Assembly: GCA_007280145.1 (NCBI GenBank)
Contig: QYPU01000085.1
Location: 1-13,776 of the forward strand
Length of the DNA: 13,776 nt
From: Dehalococcoidia bacterium
GTDB lineage: Bacteria > Chloroflexota > Dehalococcoidia > GIF9 > UBA5629
Direction: 5' to 3'
Position numbers and translations under genes: made by a program. Position 1 is the first letter of the stretch. The number at the start of each line of letters is the position of its first letter. A model generated the notes under the pieces. It was not told the DNA's origin, searched no databases, and saw only the letters and a program-made list of their open reading frames with translations. Of the stretch, positions 1 to 7,012 are shown piece after piece.

Positions 1-2
1 TA

Positions 3-125
3 AGCAGGTCAGGGTTGGAGGTGCCAATTATTGACCTAATCTACAGGGCCTTATTTGAGTCTCTGTCACCAATCGAGGTATTAGCTCGGTTTAAGAGCGG
101 ACTGAAGCCTGAAGCAGCAATTTAA
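3..125 (+). CDS. gpsA: C-terminal end of probable NAD(P)-dependent glycerol-3-phosphate dehydrogenase (partial)
   Basis: An open frame enters from the left edge and ends at TAA 123-125, giving about 40 codons. The readable tail includes LEVPIIDLIYRALFESLSP, followed by IEVLARF. This matches the pattern of the last helix pair of GpsA, in which a 'PI...Y.vLf...sP.eal..l' stretch sits just before the C terminus. GpsA reduces dihydroxyacetone phosphate to sn-glycerol 3-phosphate for phospholipid synthesis in the cytoplasm. Its NAD-binding and catalytic domains lie outside the window, so the call rests on a short tail and could be wrong. The gene converges on dnaJ: its stop codon and dnaJ's stop codon overlap in the sequence TTAA, leaving no room for a terminator between them. 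Confidence 0.5.
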   Translation, partial: SRSGLEVPIIDLIYRALFESLSPIEVLARFKSGLKPEAAI

Positions 126-1243
126 TCATCGCCGAACGCGCTTTTGATTTGATCAACTATTCCTTTATCTTCATATTCAGGGATTTTAGCCTGGGGTAGT
201 GTCTTGGCTAATTCTTCAAAAAGCCGCCGCTGCTCGTCATCCAGAGTTTGTGGAGTTACTACTTGAATTATAACTATCTGGTCTCCCCTCCCCTTACTAC
301 TGAGTCGAAGCACCCCCTTGCCTTTGATGTGGAATACCTTTCCGCTCTGGGTACCCGGCGGTATTTTCAATATTGTTTTGCCGTCCAGGGTTGGCACCTC
401 TACATCATTTCCAAGGGCAGCTTGAGCGAAATTAATGGATAACTTATAGAGAATGTCAATACCCCGCCGCTCGAATAACTTATGGGCTTTTGTGGAAAAA
501 GTGATGTAGATGTCACCTGGCGGGCCGCCATATATTCCAGCTTCGCCTTCGTTGCTGAGGCGCATCCGGTAGGTTTCGTCTATTCCTGGTGGGATAGTGA
601 CCGTCAGCTTGCGCTTTACTTTTTCTCTGCCACTGCCTTTGCATTTGGGGCAGGGCTGGGCAATGATTGTGCCTTGACCATGACAGCGTGGGCAGGTGGT
701 AGTCTGGACGAAACGTCCAAAAAGACTTTGCTGGATTCGGCGCACTTCGCCGATGCCATTGCAGTTAGGGCATTTCTGAGGGTTTGTTCCTGGTTGACTA
801 CCGATACCATAGCACAAGGAGCAATTTTCGGTGCGCCATATCTCGAATTCCTTATTTGTGCCGAACACAGCTTCCTCAAAAGAGAGGTTGAGCCTGGCTT
901 GCAGGTCAGCTCCTTTTTGGGGTGCACGACGCCGAGCTGAAGTAGTCGCCCCACCGAAGAAGGCATCGAAGATATCACCTAAGCCACCAAAATTAAAGTT
1001 TTCGAAACCAAACAAGTCTGAGGTGGCTACCTGACCATAGCGGTCATAGGAAGCTCGCTTCTCGGCATCGGAGAGAACTTCATAGGCTTCGTTGAGCTCC
1101 TTGAATTTCTCCTCGGCATCAGCTTCTCTATTGTGGTCGGGGTGATATTGAAAAGCCAGCCTTCGGAAGGCTTTCTTGATTTGCTCATCGCTGGCGCCTC
1201 TGGGCACTCCAAGTATTTCGTAATAGTCTCGATTTACTGGCAT
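122..1243 (-). CDS. dnaJ: Chaperone protein DnaJ (Hsp40, type I)
   Basis: This cytoplasmic co-chaperone delivers unfolded clients to DnaK and stimulates its ATPase. The 373-aa product is full length. It has an N-terminal J domain (about residues 5-68) with the invariant HPD at 34-36, then a short Gly/Phe-rich linker (about 75-100). A complete zinc finger follows, with four CxxCxGxG repeats starting at C141, C158, C184 and C198. The two C-terminal substrate-binding barrels run from about 208 to 340. All four zinc motifs are intact, unlike the paralogue at 2298-3293. The gene stands alone on the minus strand, without dnaK or grpE in view. A TTGCCA/TATACT promoter lies upstream. No strong ribosome binding site is seen; an AGGG about 10 nt before the ATG is the best candidate. 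Confidence 0.96.
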   Translation of the reverse strand: MPVNRDYYEILGVPRGASDEQIKKAFRRLAFQYHPDHNREADAEEKFKELNEAYEVLSDAEKRASYDRYGQVATSDLFGFENFNFGGLGDIFDAFFGGATTSARRRAPQKGADLQARLNLSFEEAVFGTNKEFEIWRTENCSLCYGIGSQPGTNPQKCPNCNGIGEVRRIQQSLFGRFVQTTTCPRCHGQGTIIAQPCPKCKGSGREKVKRKLTVTIPPGIDETYRMRLSNEGEAGIYGGPPGDIYITFSTKAHKLFERRGIDILYKLSINFAQAALGNDVEVPTLDGKTILKIPPGTQSGKVFHIKGKGVLRLSSKGRGDQIVIIQVVTPQTLDDEQRRLFEELAKTLPQAKIPEYEDKGIVDQIKSAFGDD

Positions 1244-1265
1244 AGGTTATCAACCCTAACATTAC

Positions 1266-1296
1266 AGTATAGCTAATAATTTGCCCTTTTGGCAAA
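1266..1296 (-). promoter_or_regulatory. Probable dnaJ promoter with a dyad over the -35 box
   Basis: On the minus strand TTGCCA (1290-1295, 5/6 to TTGACA) is followed after 18 nt by TATACT (1266-1271, 5/6 to TATAAT), directed at dnaJ. The perfect inverted repeat TTTGCC-CTTTT-GGCAAA (1280-1296) covers the -35 element. It could be a repressor site or simply a hairpin. It does not match the CIRCE consensus. Confidence 0.5.
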
Positions 1297-1330
1297 CTTT
1301 AGATAGTGCGGACCGTCAAAGTGGAAGGGT

Positions 1331-1359
1331 TTGTCTTGCAAACTAGGGTGGTGTATCAT
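1331..1359 (+). promoter_or_regulatory. Probable promoter of the Nudix gene, giving a nearly leaderless mRNA
   Basis: TTGTCT (1331-1336), a 17-nt spacer and TATCAT (1354-1359) form a fair sigma70-type promoter. Transcription would begin near 1366, only a few bases before the ATG at 1370. That agrees with the absence of a good Shine-Dalgarno sequence there. Confidence 0.4.
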
Positions 1360-1369
1360 AGGTTGTTAG

Positions 1370-1939
1370 ATGAAGGAAAAGATCAGGCAAACTCTTTCTT
1401 CGCTCCAGAAGAATAGCATAAGCGATAAAAGGCTGACTGAGTCGGCAGTTCTTGTCCCGATTTTCTGTAAGGGAGGAGAATGTCACATTTTATTTACCCA
1501 ACGGAGCAATCAGGTATCTAGTCATAAGGGGCAAGCCTCCTTCCCTGGTGGGACGCGCAGTGAAGGTGATATGAACCTTCTGGATACAGCTATTCGGGAG
1601 AGCTGGGAGGAGATTGGTTTGAAAGCTGAGGATGTGGAGATTTTGGGAGAACTGGATGATATTCCCACAACTACAGGCTTTGTTATATCGCCCTTTGTAG
1701 CTTCTATCCCTTATCCTTACAAATTTATAGTGAATCATAGAGAGATTGACGAAATCTTTGATATGTCCGTTTCAACTTTGCTGCATAAAGCTGCTATCAG
1801 TCCGGAGCGTTATATTATCGGTGGTCAGGTTGCCTTTTCTTGTTCTTATGAATATGGTGGTAGGCGTGTATGGGGAGCTACAGCTCGGATTCTGAAACAG
1901 TTTCTGGAGATTTTTCAGGCTGCGAGTGGAGCTCGTTGA
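1370..1939 (+). CDS. Nudix hydrolase of the CoA pyrophosphatase (NudL/YeaB) type
   Basis: Enzymes of this family split CoA and its derivatives into 3',5'-ADP and 4'-phosphopantetheine, and so affect CoA turnover. The 189-aa product shows the CoA-Nudix signature: an 'LFTQRS..VSSHKGQ.SFPGG' stretch (about 41-61) runs directly into a Nudix box ending REsWEEIGL (76-84). The paired glutamates 80-81 are the expected Mg2+ ligands. Spacing from the GG to the Arg is one residue longer than in the classic Nudix box, as is usual for the CoA subfamily. The length is normal. It is divergent from dnaJ, and nothing in the context links it functionally to the chaperones. The ATG at 1370 has only a weak Shine-Dalgarno sequence. 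True substrate specificity cannot be read from the sequence. Confidence 0.88.
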   Translation: MKEKIRQTLSSLQKNSISDKRLTESAVLVPIFCKGGECHILFTQRSNQVSSHKGQASFPGGTRSEGDMNLLDTAIRESWEEIGLKAEDVEILGELDDIPTTTGFVISPFVASIPYPYKFIVNHREIDEIFDMSVSTLLHKAAISPERYIIGGQVAFSCSYEYGGRRVWGATARILKQFLEIFQAASGAR

Positions 1940-1946
1940 TGTTGTC

Positions 1947-2171
1947 TTAATTTTTACCTTCCGCCTTTTTACCCTCAGTAATTGCTTTTGCCTTGACCTT
2001 GATAGCCTTTGGCTTGACCTCTTCAGCTTTGGGTATGGTTAAGGTGAGTATGCCGTTCTCCAGGCTTGCCTCGGTTTTGTCTGTCTTGAGCCCGGCAGGG
2101 AGACTTAGACTGCGGGAAAAGACACCATAGTGACATTCCTGGCGGAGGTAGTTTTCCTGTTTGGTTTCCTG
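1947..2171 (-). pseudogene. Hsp20 (alpha-crystallin family) gene remnant, C-terminal part only
   Basis: Reading the minus strand from 2171 to TAA at 1947-1949 gives 74 residues that include NYLRQECHYGVFSRSLSLP, then LENGILTLTIPKAEEVKPK and a Lys/Ala-rich tail. This is the C-terminal half of an alpha-crystallin domain plus its C-terminal extension. LTIPK contains the conserved beta-strand that precedes the tail. The frame is closed upstream by TGA (2172-2174) and no start codon lies before the conserved block. The N-terminal arm and first half of the domain are missing; AT-rich DNA stands in their place. A small heat-shock protein gene therefore appears to have lost its 5' half in front of the dnaJ2 operon. 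Expression of a useful product is unlikely. Confidence 0.85.
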
Positions 2172-2189
2172 TCACAATAAATTTATAAA

Positions 2190-2214
2190 ATAGTTTAACA
2201 AATTTGTCAACTAT
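2190..2214. repeat. Imperfect dyad upstream of the dnaJ2 operon
   Basis: ACAAATTTGT (2198-2207) is a perfect 10-bp palindrome. It is flanked by ATAGTT (2190-2195) and AACTAT (2209-2214), which are inverted copies offset by one base. The element lies about 40 bp upstream of the -35 box. It may be an operator; no known heat-shock consensus fits it. Confidence 0.35.
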
Positions 2215-2251
2215 TCATAAACAATTATATTAGCTATTCTAACTCAATGAC

Positions 2252-2294
2252 TTGACATTGTTTAAGAGATTATTTATAATAAGGCCAAAGGAGG
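2252..2294 (+). promoter_or_regulatory. Consensus sigma70 promoter and Shine-Dalgarno of the dnaJ2-hspR-clpC operon
   Basis: A perfect TTGACA (2252-2257), exactly 17 bp and a perfect TATAAT (2275-2280) precede dnaJ2. Start of transcription would fall near 2287, at the beginning of the strong ribosome binding site AAAGGAGG (2287-2294), so the leader is only about 11 nt. HspR-like half sites are visible as ACTCAA (2242-2247) and CTTGACA (2251-2257), the latter overlapping the -35. They are not in the CTTGAGT-N7-ACTCAAG order of a true HAIR element. A consensus promoter this strong would normally need repression. Confidence 0.75.
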
Positions 2295-2297
2295 AGC

Positions 2298-3293
2298 ATG
2301 GCAGGGAAAGATTATTATAAGGTTTTGGGAGTAGGGCGAAGTGCTGCTGAAAAGGAAATAAAGCAGGCTTATCGTCGGCTTGCCCGCAAGTATCATCCTG
2401 ATGTTAATCCTGGAGACAAGTCGGCTGAAGCCAGGTTTAAAGAAATAAACGAGGCTTATGAGGTTCTGTCTGCTCCAGATAAGCGGCAGAAATATGACCG
2501 CTTTGGAGACCAGTGGCAGCATGCTGAGCAGTTTGCCAGGGCGGGGCGAGGAGCGCAGCGGGATTTTAGCAGGGGTGGCACGCACACTACTTTTGACTTT
2601 GGTGACCTGGGTGATTTAGGCAGCATCTTCGACAATCTGTATCGTGGTTTTGGGGCCGGCTCTGGGACAGTCCGTCGTGCTAGCAAGCCTAAAAGTGTGG
2701 AGCATCCCATTGAGGTGACTCTGGAGGAAGCCTACCATGGCACAAAACGTGTTCTGGAAGCTTGGAGTGAAGAGCCTTGTTCTGTGTGCGGTGGGCTTGG
2801 TAGGGTTCGGGAAGGCATTCGAAACAAGTCCTGTGTTGCCTGTGGTGGGTCGGGTCGCGTGACAAGACCCAGGCGCCTTGAGGTCAAAGTTCCGCCAGGG
2901 GTTAGAAATGGTTCAAAGGTTCGCATCGCAGGCCAGGGCAGTCCAGACTATAAGGGAGTTAAGGGCGACCTCTATCTGGTAGTAAAGACGTTGCCTCACA
3001 AGCTCTTTAAGCGTGAAGGAGATGACCTTCATATTGAGGTTTCTGTGCCCTTGGTTACCGCCATGCTTGGCGGCGAGATGGAAATGCCAACGCTTAAGGG
3101 CAACCTAGTGCTTAAGATACCGCCGGAGACTCAGAATGGCAAAGTGTTTCGCCTGGCAAGACAGGGTATGCCCCATCTGGGTGATTCCTCACGGGGCGAC
3201 CTCTTTGCCAGGGTGAAGGTGGTGCTGCCAACGAAATTGACCAACCAGGAGAGACAGCTTTTTGAGCAGTTGCGGGTATCCCGTCATGGTTAG
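2298..3293 (+). CDS. DnaJ-family co-chaperone with reduced zinc finger (DnaJ2/CbpA-like)
   Basis: This is a second Hsp40 of 331 aa, about 40 residues shorter than the canonical dnaJ at 122-1243. Its J domain (about 4-67) carries HPD at 33-35, so it should activate a DnaK. A Gly/Phe/Asp-rich linker (about 80-125) follows. Only two CxxCxGxG-type motifs are present (C161-G168 and C179-G186), where type I DnaJ has four. The module can thus form one zinc site rather than two. The C-terminal peptide-binding barrels (about 190-320) are conserved ('KVPPGVRNGSKVRI', 'LKIPPETQNGKVFRL'). It is the first gene of the operon, and hspR begins 36 nt downstream. Likely role: stress-induced co-chaperone feeding DnaK or working alongside ClpC. 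Confidence 0.92.
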   Translation: MAGKDYYKVLGVGRSAAEKEIKQAYRRLARKYHPDVNPGDKSAEARFKEINEAYEVLSAPDKRQKYDRFGDQWQHAEQFARAGRGAQRDFSRGGTHTTFDFGDLGDLGSIFDNLYRGFGAGSGTVRRASKPKSVEHPIEVTLEEAYHGTKRVLEAWSEEPCSVCGGLGRVREGIRNKSCVACGGSGRVTRPRRLEVKVPPGVRNGSKVRIAGQGSPDYKGVKGDLYLVVKTLPHKLFKREGDDLHIEVSVPLVTAMLGGEMEMPTLKGNLVLKIPPETQNGKVFRLARQGMPHLGDSSRGDLFARVKVVLPTKLTNQERQLFEQLRVSRHG

Positions 3294-3329
3294 TTATTGA
3301 TTAATATGTTGTTGGGGTGATAAGATAAA

Positions 3330-3677
3330 ATGACTCTGCGGGATTCGGAACCTAGATATGTCATAAGTATCGCTGCTAGAATGGTCGGCATCGAGAGCTA
3401 TACCTTGCGCTATTATGAAAGGTGTGGTTTGGTGAAGCCGTATCGTTCCGAAGGGAATATTCGCTACTATTCAGAGAGCGATGTTGAGTGTCTACGTCAT
3501 ATTAAAACCTTGATGAATAACTTGGGAGTTAACTTAGCTGGTGTAGAGGTGATAATGCGCATGGCAGAGAAGATGGCGGAAATGCAGCGCCAGGTTGAGG
3601 AAATGGAGTCTGAGGTTAAGCAGTTTAGGCAAGCAGGTATAGAAATGAAAAGAAATATAAAAAAGAAAGGAGATTAA
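3330..3677 (+). CDS. hspR: HspR-like MerR-family heat-shock repressor
   Basis: This 115-aa DNA-binding regulator has the typical HspR opening 'YVISIAARMVGIESYTLRYYE' (about 9-29), the first helix-turn-helix and wing of the MerR fold. It continues with GLVKPYRSEGNIRYYSESDV and the 'LGVNLAGVEVIMRM' segment that distinguishes HspR from metal- or redox-sensing MerR proteins. There are no cysteine sensor residues in the C-terminal part, which is a short charged coiled coil rich in Met, Glu and Lys (about 75-115). In actinobacteria HspR represses dnaK and clpB operons at HAIR sites, with DnaK as co-repressor. Autoregulation of the operon through the 2240-2290 promoter is the natural inference here, though a clean HAIR sequence is not visible. 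Its stop lies 2 nt before the next gene. Confidence 0.88.
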   Translation: MTLRDSEPRYVISIAARMVGIESYTLRYYERCGLVKPYRSEGNIRYYSESDVECLRHIKTLMNNLGVNLAGVEVIMRMAEKMAEMQRQVEEMESEVKQFRQAGIEMKRNIKKKGD

Positions 3678-3679
3678 CA

Positions 3680-3961
3680 ATGATTGAAGCAAAGGCGGAA
3701 CTTAAGCTAGCTAAATGGCAAATCACGGCGACCACTATCAGGTGTGATTTGGTCGATGACTTTGTCACCATTATGGTAAACAATGATTGGTCGACCAAGT
3801 GTGCCTGGTATAATCGGTATAAGCAGAAAGCTCTTGAGGACAAGAAACAGAAATTTGATAAGGCAATTAGACTCAAGATAGAGAAATGCGCTGGTCCTGA
3901 GTGTTCCTATGTTATTGATTATCGGGACAAGCTGATTCAGGAAGAGTCTGGCAGTAAATAG
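3680..3961 (+). CDS. Unrecognised 93-aa protein between hspR and clpC
   Basis: A well-placed AAAGGAG lies about 8 nt before this ATG, and the gene is packed between hspR (2-nt gap) and clpC (15-nt gap), so it is very likely translated. I do not recognise the family. The protein has four cysteines (C22, C41, C70 and C75; the last two as CAGPEC) and no signal peptide or membrane segment. Its first half looks like a beta-rich region with Trp13 and Trp37 ('FVTIMVNNDWSTK'). Its second half is a strongly basic amphipathic helix (about 45-69), followed by the cysteine pair and an acidic tail. Context suggests a heat-shock-operon accessory, for example a ClpC adaptor or a partner of HspR, but this is inference from position only. 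Confidence 0.8.
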   Translation: MIEAKAELKLAKWQITATTIRCDLVDDFVTIMVNNDWSTKCAWYNRYKQKALEDKKQKFDKAIRLKIEKCAGPECSYVIDYRDKLIQEESGSK

Positions 3962-3976
3962 ATAATAGGGAGGCTT

Positions 3977-6409
3977 ATGAGGCAGGAGAGATTTACTGAG
4001 CAGGCGCAGGAAGTACTGGCTGCTTCGCAGGAGCTTGTTCGCCGCTATCGCCATAACCAGTGGGATGTGGAGCATATCCTGGTGGCTCTGCTGGAGCAAG
4101 GAAGCGGCTTGACCTCGGATATATTGGAGAGGTTGGGTGTAGATGTAGCTGCGGTAAAAAGGCGAGTTGAAGCCAGACTTGAGGGTGCCCCGAAGGTGGC
4201 TTATGAAGCTGCCCAGATTTATGCTACTCCTCGAATCGCCCGTCTCCTGGAAAATGCCGTTCATGAGGCTGACCGGCTTAAGGATGAGTTCATTAGCACT
4301 GAGCATTTGTTGATTGCTATTGCTGGGGAGGATAAAGGCGAGGCGGCCACAATTCTCAATGAATTTGGCATCGACCAGGAGAAGATTTATCGAGCGCTTC
4401 AAGAGGTTCGCGGTGGTCACCGGGTTGATAGCCCTAGAGCTGAGAGCAAGTATCGGTCTCTGGAAAAATATGGGCGTGACCTTACCGAGTTGTCTCGTCA
4501 AGGGAAGCTTGACCCGGTGGTTGGGCGTGATGATGAGATAAAGCGGGTGATGCAGATATTAACGCGGCGAACCAAGAATAACCCGGTGATTATTGGCGAG
4601 GCTGGTGTTGGCAAAACGGCTATTGCTGAAGGCCTGGCCCAGAGAATTGTGGCTGGTGATGTACCTGGTTTTCTTAAGGAGAAGAGGGTGGTCGCTCTAG
4701 ATATGGGGTCGCTGGTTGCCGGCAGCAAGTTTCGCGGTGAGTTTGAGGAGAGGTTGAAGGCGGTGATAGACGAGGTTCGCCAGGCTAGCGGCGAGATTAT
4801 TTTGTTTATCGATGAGATGCATACCGTAGTTGGTGCCGGGGCTGCTGAGGGAGCGATTGATGCCAGCAACATGTTGAAACCGGCATTGGCTCGGGGTGAG
4901 CTCCAGTGTGTTGGGGCAACTACGTTGGATGAATATCGAGAGCATATTGAGAAAGATAAGGCACTGGAACGTCGGCTTCAGCCTGTGTTTATCGGTGAGC
5001 CGAGCGTTGAGGCGACTATTGAGATGCTGCATGGATTACGCCCCAGATATGAAGCCCATCATAAAATCAAAATCGATGATTCAGCCCTGGTAGCTGCTGC
5101 CCGGCTGAGCCAGCGTTATGTCTCTGATAGGTTTCTCCCGGATAAGGCGATTGACCTCATTGATGAAGCGGCCAGCAAGTTGCGCATTGATATGGAAAGT
5201 GCTCCGGCTGATGTTAAATCATTAGACCAGCAGATACAGCACGTGCTTAATGAAGAGGATGCAGCTGCCCAGCGGGAGGATTACCAACAGGTAGCCGAGT
5301 TAAAGTCACAAAGGTTGCGCTTACAAGAGGAATACGATGAGGCGAAAAACAAGTGGCTTCAGCGAGAGAAAATCGATAGTGTAGTAGATGAGGAGAACAT
5401 AGCTGAGCTGGTTTCCAAGTGGACGGGCATACCGGTTTCGCGGATGCTGGAGGGCGAAGCCGACAAGCTGCTTCATATGGAGGAAAGGCTCCATGACAGG
5501 ATTATAAATCAAGAGGAGGCAGTGTCAGCCATTTCTGAGGCTGTCAGGCGGGGGCGAGCTGGACTCAAAGACCCACGACGACCCATAGGTAGTTTTATCT
5601 TCCTGGGTCCTACGGGTGTCGGCAAGACAGAACTGGCTAAAGCTCTTGCCCAGTTCCTCTTTGATGATGAGGATGCCATGATTCGGCTGGATATGTCGGA
5701 ATACATGGAGAAGCACACAGTGTCCCGGCTTATCGGTGCTCCACCTGGGTATGTGGGCTATGAAGAAGCGGGACAGCTCACTGAAGCAGTGCGCCGGCGT
5801 CCGTTTCGTGTCATTCTTTTTGACGAGATTGAGAAGGCCCATCCTGATATTTTTAGTATTTTACTTCAGATGCTGGAGGATGGCAGGCTGACTGATGGCC
5901 ATGGTAGAACGGTTGACTTTAAGAATACGGTGGTAATAATGACTAGCAATCTGGGTACTCAGGAATTCCAGCGTCAAGCTATTGGCTTTACTCACCAGGA
6001 GAAAGGTGAGCAGCAGCGGCTGAAAGGCGTTATAGAGAGTGCCTTGAAGCAGACTTTCCGCCCTGAGTTCCTGAACAGGATAGATGACATTATCATCTTC
6101 AAGCCGCTGGCTGAGGAGCAGTTGAAGAAGATTGTTGACTTGCTGATTCGAGAAGTGGAGAGGCGGCTAGCTGACCGCAATGTGGACTTGGAACTGAAGG
6201 ATGAGGCAAAATCGTGGCTGCTCAAGGAAGGCTATGAACCAGCCTATGGAGCTCGCCCACTGCGTCGAGCAATCCAACGCTACGTAGAAAATCCTCTGTC
6301 CAGCCGAATATTGAGCGGAGAGGTTAAAGATGGAGATTGCGTGGTTGTCGGTGTTGGCGGCGATGGGTTAATCTTTAGCACCAAGAAAAAGGCCAAGGTA
6401 GCTACATAA
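3977..6409 (+). CDS. clpC: ClpC-type AAA+ unfoldase (Hsp100, ATP-dependent Clp protease subunit)
   Basis: This 810-aa hexameric unfoldase uses ATP to thread proteins, normally into ClpP. Domains in order: two Clp-N repeats (about 1-140); AAA-1 with Walker A GEAGVGKT (207-214) and Walker B ending IDE (278-280); a short middle domain with a UVR-like coiled segment (about 410-460); AAA-2 with Walker A GPTGVGKT (544-551) and Walker B LFDE (614-617); and a C-terminal D2-small domain. ClpC is preferred over ClpB for three reasons: the middle domain is far shorter than ClpB's, the total length is about 810, and an IGF tripeptide (669-671) lies where ClpA/ClpC carry their ClpP-docking loop. Translation follows a clear GGGAGG site. 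Being downstream of hspR suggests HspR control rather than CtsR. No clpP or mcsB is in the window. Confidence 0.94.
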   Translation: MRQERFTEQAQEVLAASQELVRRYRHNQWDVEHILVALLEQGSGLTSDILERLGVDVAAVKRRVEARLEGAPKVAYEAAQIYATPRIARLLENAVHEADRLKDEFISTEHLLIAIAGEDKGEAATILNEFGIDQEKIYRALQEVRGGHRVDSPRAESKYRSLEKYGRDLTELSRQGKLDPVVGRDDEIKRVMQILTRRTKNNPVIIGEAGVGKTAIAEGLAQRIVAGDVPGFLKEKRVVALDMGSLVAGSKFRGEFEERLKAVIDEVRQASGEIILFIDEMHTVVGAGAAEGAIDASNMLKPALARGELQCVGATTLDEYREHIEKDKALERRLQPVFIGEPSVEATIEMLHGLRPRYEAHHKIKIDDSALVAAARLSQRYVSDRFLPDKAIDLIDEAASKLRIDMESAPADVKSLDQQIQHVLNEEDAAAQREDYQQVAELKSQRLRLQEEYDEAKNKWLQREKIDSVVDEENIAELVSKWTGIPVSRMLEGEADKLLHMEERLHDRIINQEEAVSAISEAVRRGRAGLKDPRRPIGSFIFLGPTGVGKTELAKALAQFLFDDEDAMIRLDMSEYMEKHTVSRLIGAPPGYVGYEEAGQLTEAVRRRPFRVILFDEIEKAHPDIFSILLQMLEDGRLTDGHGRTVDFKNTVVIMTSNLGTQEFQRQAIGFTHQEKGEQQRLKGVIESALKQTFRPEFLNRIDDIIIFKPLAEEQLKKIVDLLIREVERRLADRNVDLELKDEAKSWLLKEGYEPAYGARPLRRAIQRYVENPLSSRILSGEVKDGDCVVVGVGGDGLIFSTKKKAKVAT

Positions 6410-7009
6410 ATGGGGAATTCCTCGGAGACAACGGGGGCAGCGAAGACAAGCTCAAAAAAGAAAGAATACATTATAGGTGGTGTAGCGTTAGCGCTTACTA
6501 TCGCCTTGTGTGTTGCTGTTGTTGTTTATTGGGATTATGTGCAGCAAGCTCAGCAGTATGGTTACCTTGGTGCCTTTGTTATTAGTATTCTTGCTGGCGG
6601 AACTGTTTTTATCCCCATACCAGGTGTCCTGCTCGTATTCACCTTGGGTAGCGTGTTGAATCCAGCCATAGTTGGAGTCGTGTCTGGTCTTGGTGAAGCT
6701 GTTGGTAGTGTTGGCATTTATCTCAGTGGCTATGGCGGGCAAAAGGCGGCGCAGAATCTTAGCGGCCGGTTTTTTACTAAGTTTAGCGATTGGATACGCA
6801 GTCGTGGCTCGGTAGCTGTTTTTGTCATGTCAGCTATTTTGAACCCTTTGTTTTATCCATTTACGGCGATAGCCGGGATGCTTCGTTTCGGACTGGTCAG
6901 ATTTTTCTTTTTATGCTGGGCTGGCAAGACAGTAAAAAACATGGTGATTGCCTATGCTGGTTACTTTGGCTTGCGCTCTCTGCTGCGCTGGGTGGGAGTG
7001 GGAATTTAA
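6410..7009 (+). CDS. VTT/DedA-type (SNARE-associated) integral membrane protein
   Basis: The ATG follows the clpC stop codon with no gap (TAA-ATG), so translation is probably coupled. The 199-aa protein starts with a short hydrophilic, Ser/Lys-rich N terminus. Hydrophobic segments follow at about 21-41, 52-79, 82-104 and 131-156, with a last one near 163-188. The segment 'GGTVFIPIPGVLLVFTLG' (63-80) and the later 'NPLFYPFTAIAGMLRF' resemble the two re-entrant half-helices of the VTT (DedA/TVP38/TMEM41) fold, with prolines at the membrane turn. VTT proteins are linked to lipid scrambling or flippase activity and small-molecule export, so a precise function cannot be given. Its place behind clpC may reflect envelope stress or simple co-transcription. 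Confidence 0.75.
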   Translation: MGNSSETTGAAKTSSKKKEYIIGGVALALTIALCVAVVVYWDYVQQAQQYGYLGAFVISILAGGTVFIPIPGVLLVFTLGSVLNPAIVGVVSGLGEAVGSVGIYLSGYGGQKAAQNLSGRFFTKFSDWIRSRGSVAVFVMSAILNPLFYPFTAIAGMLRFGLVRFFFLCWAGKTVKNMVIAYAGYFGLRSLLRWVGVGI

Positions 7010-7012
7010 ACA

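Noticed and set aside
482..940. 152-codon plus-strand open frame
   Set aside because: Entirely opposite the zinc-finger region of dnaJ; a shadow frame.
2242..2270. HAIR element (HspR operator) at the dnaJ2 promoter
   Set aside because: The half sites ACTCAA and CTTGACA are present, but their order and spacing do not form CTTGAGT-N7-ACTCAAG. Kept only as a weak hint.
3707..4501. 264-codon minus-strand open frame
   Set aside because: It lies opposite the 93-aa gene and the start of clpC, both strongly supported. It has no family features and is a shadow of their codon bias.
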